NCBI GenBank assembly: GCA_010909165.1
Contig: VJWM01000103.1
Span: 434,001 to 498,000, forward strand
Length of the DNA: 64,000 nt
From: Anthoceros angustus
Taxonomy: Eukaryota; Streptophyta; Anthocerotopsida; Anthocerotales; Anthocerotaceae
Direction: 5' to 3'
Position numbers and translations under genes: made by a program. This document shows positions 60,278-64,000 of this stretch, one piece after another. Positions within the stretch are counted from its first letter, which is position 1. Every line of letters begins with the position of its first letter. Under the pieces are notes generated by a model. The model was not told the DNA's origin and made no database searches. It worked only from the letters and a program-made list of their open reading frames with translations.

Positions 60278-60670
60278 TGGTATCGAGCATTTAGCTCTTT
60301 GTGCTTGAGCACCTCGCTTCCTTATGCTCTAGGCAATTTTCTCCAATGCTTTTGCGTTTGTAGTACTTCAAATGAAGATAATGCGTGGAGATTTCGCCTT
60401 TAGAGAATCATCCGGTGACCAGCACAATGATGCACACATTGTGCATCAATTTTCTGCCCTCCATGGATTCCTTTAATCCAAGCATAAGAATTTAGGAGGA
60501 AGATCAAGGCTTCAAAGAAGAAGAACAACATCAAATCAAATCTTCTTACATTCGAGGAGTTGCAGTGCCATCAGGCCGATGTCGATGCCCATCGACTTTC
60601 CTCAAACATTATGCTTCCTCTTCAACAACTACTCCTTCAAAGCAAAGTTAGTTTGGGTGTTCACCGACCA

Positions 60671-60934
60671 TGTTTGTGATGAAATAGGTCTAGCTTAGGG
60701 CACTATTCATTAGGGCCTCATTACTTAAACATTAATTTAGAGCTAGGGCTTTGGGTAGTTAGTTGTTAAGTTACATAATAACTTATAGTTGCAACAACTT
60801 ATGGTTGCAATTACTTATGGTTACAACAACATATTGTTGTAACCACCACCCACCTATTTAAAGGCTTGTACTTTACTCATTAATCAATTCATTCCATTGT
60901 TTCTCTTCTATCTAAGAGCTATTGATTCTCATCA
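60671..60934 (+). repeat. LTR, copy 3 (264 bp)
   Basis: Matches copy 2 almost base for base. This copy is the one joined through its leader to the gag-pol body, so it works as the 5' LTR of the element. Confidence 0.82.
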
Positions 60935-61204
60935 TGGTATCGAGCATTTAGCTCTTTGTGCTTGAGCACCTCGCTTCCTTATGCTCTAGGCAATTTTCTC
61001 CAATGCTTTTGCGTTTGTAGTACTTCAAATGAAGATAATGCGTGGAGATTTCGCCTTGAATCATCGGTGACCAGCGACAATGATGCACACATTGTGCATC
61101 AATTGTCTCTCATGGATTCCTTTAATCCAAGCACAAGAATTTAGGAGGAAGATCAAGGCTTCAAAGAAGAAGAACAACATCAAATCAAATCTTCTTACAT
61201 TCAG

Positions 61205-62625
61205 GAGGAGTTTGACCTCAATTCTCCTCAGATTGATGTTTTAGAGGCACAAGTATGTTGTCTCATTGAAGCCCTTTTGTCTAAGTCAGGAGATAGAGTA
61301 CAAGATATCATTTATGCTCGTAAAGCTCTCCTTTCTACATTTAGCCTTTATCAATATAGTGCTATAGAGTCTGCCATCTCTAAGTACATAAAAAATAAGG
61401 CTAGTATCTTCGCTCCTAATCCAGATCATCTGCAGCAATCTCTTGATTCCATTAGAGCAGAACTTAGAATAAATCACTCTGCTATCAATGAGAAATTGAC
61501 TTACAATACACAACAAATCAATATTATCACTGATAGACTTGTTGACCGAGACCTTTCACAAGGTCTCTTCTCACTTGATTGTAAGTCTGCAGATTCGATG
61601 ATGATGCAGAAATTCATAATTTGAAGAAATGTTGTACCGCCGCGCCTCTTTCCCGCAAAACAATGCAAGAAGGCGTGTCAACCACGGCATAACCCGCATC
61701 ATTAAAATTACTTGCAATGGTGGGGTCGGACGATCTCGACGTGGATATTGATGACTTCAGAGCAAAATTTTTACCAAAAGACCAAATGGCTTGAAGAACA
61801 ACAATCTATATGGCGAGATGAATGGGAGCAATTTAAAAGGGAAGAAAAGGAGAAAGCTAAAAGCGTAATGAATCCAAGCCTCAAGTGATTCAAGGTGACA
61901 ACTTTAAAGACAAAGATAGATTCAACGGCAAGGTACGATGTATGGCAACACGTGCCCAAGGTGTCTCTGTACGCGACTTATGGAATATTGTCAGATGCGG
62001 AAGAATGTTCCACTTGGGACTCGATGCTATAGATGAATGGGAAGCCAAAGATCGGAGGCAGACGCGTTTTAATGAACGGACTTACCAAGCGATGGTACTC
62101 CAAGTTGCGACGCAAACACCGCAGAGATGTGGGAGAAGTTAGCTCGACTTTATGCCTCCAAAGATGGAATGAGCTTATTGATCGCCACACGTCACTTATA
62201 TACTATAAGGATGAAGGAGACGATTCCTTACAACAACACTTGAGCAACTTCCAGACAAAGAATAATTTCAATGCATCCTCAAGAAAACTTACAGAGAAAC
62301 AAACTTTTATTGCTCTCCTCGCCAGCTTGCCGCCCTCCTATAGGCCCTTTGTGACAACGCAAAATGCGGTCCTTAGAGCTGCACAAAAACAGAAGAAATT
62401 AATGGGCTCCACAACGCTGGATATCAGCGTAAGTGAATTAATTGGAGCACTTATTGAGGAGGACGCAAGCCGTCGAAATGAAAATCCCCGATCAGCCCGC
62501 CAGCAAGTAATGTACAGACGCAGAGGAAGAGGACGTGGCCGAGGCGGAAACTTCACTCCTAGACCGACTCCTACTCAAAATTTTCAAGGAACATCCACTT
62601 CTTCATTTAAACCTTCAAAGGCATG
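61205..62625 (+). pseudogene. Copia gag, decayed
   Basis: The frames 61277-61624 and 62033-62626 flank a broken stretch. The second has WNELIDRHTSLIYYKDEGDD, LTEKQTFIALLASLPPSYRP and VSELIGALIEEDASRRNE, the pattern of the UBN2-type gag domain of plant copia elements, and ends in an Arg/Gly-rich nucleic-acid-binding segment (RRRGRGRGRGG). The first frame (IDVLEAQ, then YARKALLSTFSLYQYS) is helical and less typical. Gag packages the element RNA. Several frameshifts between 61,625 and 62,030 break it. Confidence 0.7.
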
Positions 62626-62629
62626 AAGA

Positions 62630-63905
62630 AGGCTGGAGTTACCGCAATTGGTGCAAGATGACCAAAATATGGTGAGCCAAAGAAGGAGGTCACCTGGAGC
62701 ACATGTTGCCGTTAAGAAGAAGCCCTCCACGGCAACTCCATCAAGATTTCATCGCTTGGCAAGTTCCAAGCCATCAAACCAAAATTGGTATTTAGACAGG
62801 TGCAACATCTCATATATGTCACGACCTTAACTTTTGAGTCGTATTCGCCATCAAAAGGACAACAAACAGGTGCTCTAGGCGACCATAACCTCACCATATT
62901 TGGTGTAGGTTCCGTGGCATTAAAGTGCTCCACCAGTTCTTACTCTCCCATGTCCTTTATGTACCCTCCATGTGCAAGAATCTAGTGTCACCGCTAGTTT
63001 ATGTCAAGAACATAACATGCAAATTATCCTTGAAGCCGATTTGTGTCTCCTTTACTATCATACTAATAAGTATCACACAACTGCCTGCACACTAGAAGAT
63101 GGACTCTATAAACTCGGTCAAGTGGGTCCGTTACACCTCATCAATGTAGCCTCCCATTCCACTCTTCAAGCACCATGCTTTGGCATCGATTAGGTCATCC
63201 GAATAGCCAAAAGCTTATCCAAATGTCTAAGGAAACTGTATAGAACTCCTGTATTCCTAAACTTGAACCTCTCCGTGAAGTCATAAGCGTCATAAAGCTC
63301 CATTCCACAATCCATCCCCTCGAGGGCTAGGCACCCTTAGAGTTGGTTCACACGGACATTTGTGGTCCGATATCCGCACCTTCATTTAGTGGTTGTAGAT
63401 ATTTTTAACCTTCATCGATGATTATTCCGGTTCGTCCTCACCTACATCCTCCGCCATAAGAGTCGCCTTTTCTTTCTTCAAAGAATATATGATGTGGGCA
63501 GAGACTTAAGACAGAAGCTTAAAACTCTTCGCTCCGATAATGGAGGAGAGTTCACTTCAAATGAATTTGCTGAATTTGCTGAAGGTATAGCGCAACAACT
63601 TAGTGTGGTACACACACCTCAAAATGGCGTAGAAAACAAAATTTACGCCTCCGGAGATCACATGTTTGCTCACCCAAGCTACATTATCTAAAAGTTATTG
63701 AAGCTATATTGACAACATATCTCCTTAATAGACCGACTTCCGGTCAAGGCATGACTCCATATGAAGCTTTCTTGGGAGAAAACCTTCTATTGATCATTTA
63801 CGAATCTTGGATCCCCGCTATGTGTTCATCCCCAAAGTACAACGCAAGAAGTCTGGATCCCAAGGCAGCCAAATATACCTTTATTGGCTACAGAAGGCAT
63901 TAAGG
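62630..63905 (+). pseudogene. Copia protease and integrase, decayed and truncated by the window end
   Basis: Near 62785 NWYLDRCNISYMSRP is a copia protease site in which the Asp-Ser/Thr-Gly is spoiled by a frameshift. LTFESYSPSKGQ follows in another frame. Around 63,345-63,380 ELVHTDICGPISAPS marks the start of the integrase core. The frame 63494-63691 has TLRSDNGGEFTSNEFAEFAE, with the second catalytic Asp, then VVHTPQNGVENK. Near 63,709-63,900 LLNRPTSGQGMTPYEAFLGE is the integrase C-terminal side. Stops between these pieces show it is dead. Confidence 0.75.
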
Positions 63906-64000
63906 GTTACAAGTTATTTGACCCATCTACCCGAAAGCTCATTTATGCTAGGAGCGTGACCTTTCATGAATCTCATATTCTTTCTCCTATTATGGGGCAT

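Larger units (their letters stand above)
59244..61204 (+). repeat. Three tandem copies of flank + copia LTR + leader (652, 658 and 651 bp)
   Basis: Units 59244-59895, 59896-60553 and 60554-61204 each start at GAGGAGTT, carry about 110 bp that looks like pre-insertion flank, then a 264-266-bp LTR and about 280 bp of leader. The fourth GAGGAGTT (61205) starts the gag-coding part instead. Copies 2 and 3 share variants that copy 1 lacks, so they duplicated last. Confidence 0.93.
60671..64000 (+). mobile_element. Copia element, 5' part, running off the window
   Basis: LTR copy 3 is followed by the primer-like TGGTATCGAGCA, a leader, and gag-pol on the plus strand: gag (about 61,205-62,625), protease remnant (about 62,785-62,985) and integrase (about 63,180-63,900). 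Frameshifts and stops are frequent. RT, RNase H and the 3' LTR are beyond 64,000. The family differs from both other copia remnants in the window. Confidence 0.8.

Overview
This is nuclear DNA of a streptophyte, a green plant or charophyte-grade alga. The evidence is spliced genes with short GT-AG introns, a group-3 LEA family, a CYP85-clan P450, a plant-type Cys glutathione peroxidase, a bHLH factor and TTTAGGG-type telomeric motifs. The best clue to lineage is a Ty3/gypsy retrotransposon with a cytosine-5 DNA methyltransferase domain between protease and reverse transcriptase. Such elements were described in charophytes (Klebsormidium) and dinoflagellates by de Mendoza and colleagues (2018), so a Klebsormidium-like charophyte is my best guess. 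This is inference: no rRNA or organelle marker is present.

Layout. 1-22,000 is a nested, decayed transposon block. GC-rich remnants (1-2,950) precede a plus-strand Ty3/gypsy element (about 2,950-12,870) with nucleocapsid knuckle, protease, DNA methyltransferase, RT (split by a 3.7-kb insertion), RNase H, integrase, a PHD finger and an AT-hook tail. Next come a GC-rich stretch and a second gypsy integrase remnant (15,034-15,400). A minus-strand Ty1/copia element (15,406-21,696) sits in that remnant, with both LTRs, a tRNA-Met primer site and a perfect 5-bp target duplication.

22,100-35,100 is a host segment with three LEA genes (one frameshifted), an eight-exon P450 gene, and a second, partly deleted copy of the LEA2/P450-3' block. 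A LINE/copia composite (28,335-32,250) lies between the two copies. 36,100-51,200 holds a bHLH gene, an AT-rich island with three tandem arrays, a nine-exon WDR70-like gene, a ten-exon ankyrin-MAPKKK gene on the minus strand, and a 526-aa orphan ORF divergent from it. 51,500-59,200 is sparse: a QLQ-like ORF, a plastid-type glutathione peroxidase, a 26-bp inverted repeat enclosing telomere-like motifs, and an orphan minus-strand ORF. 59,244-64,000 is a second copia family whose LTR, leader and about 110 bp of flank are present three times in tandem, before a degenerate gag-pol that runs off the window.

The host genes do not form one pathway. The LEA genes fit desiccation or cold tolerance, glutathione peroxidase fits peroxide detoxification, and the MAPKKK fits stress or developmental signalling. 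The most unusual content is the retroelement combining a DNA methyltransferase, a PHD finger and an AT-hook, three chromatin-directed modules in one transposon.
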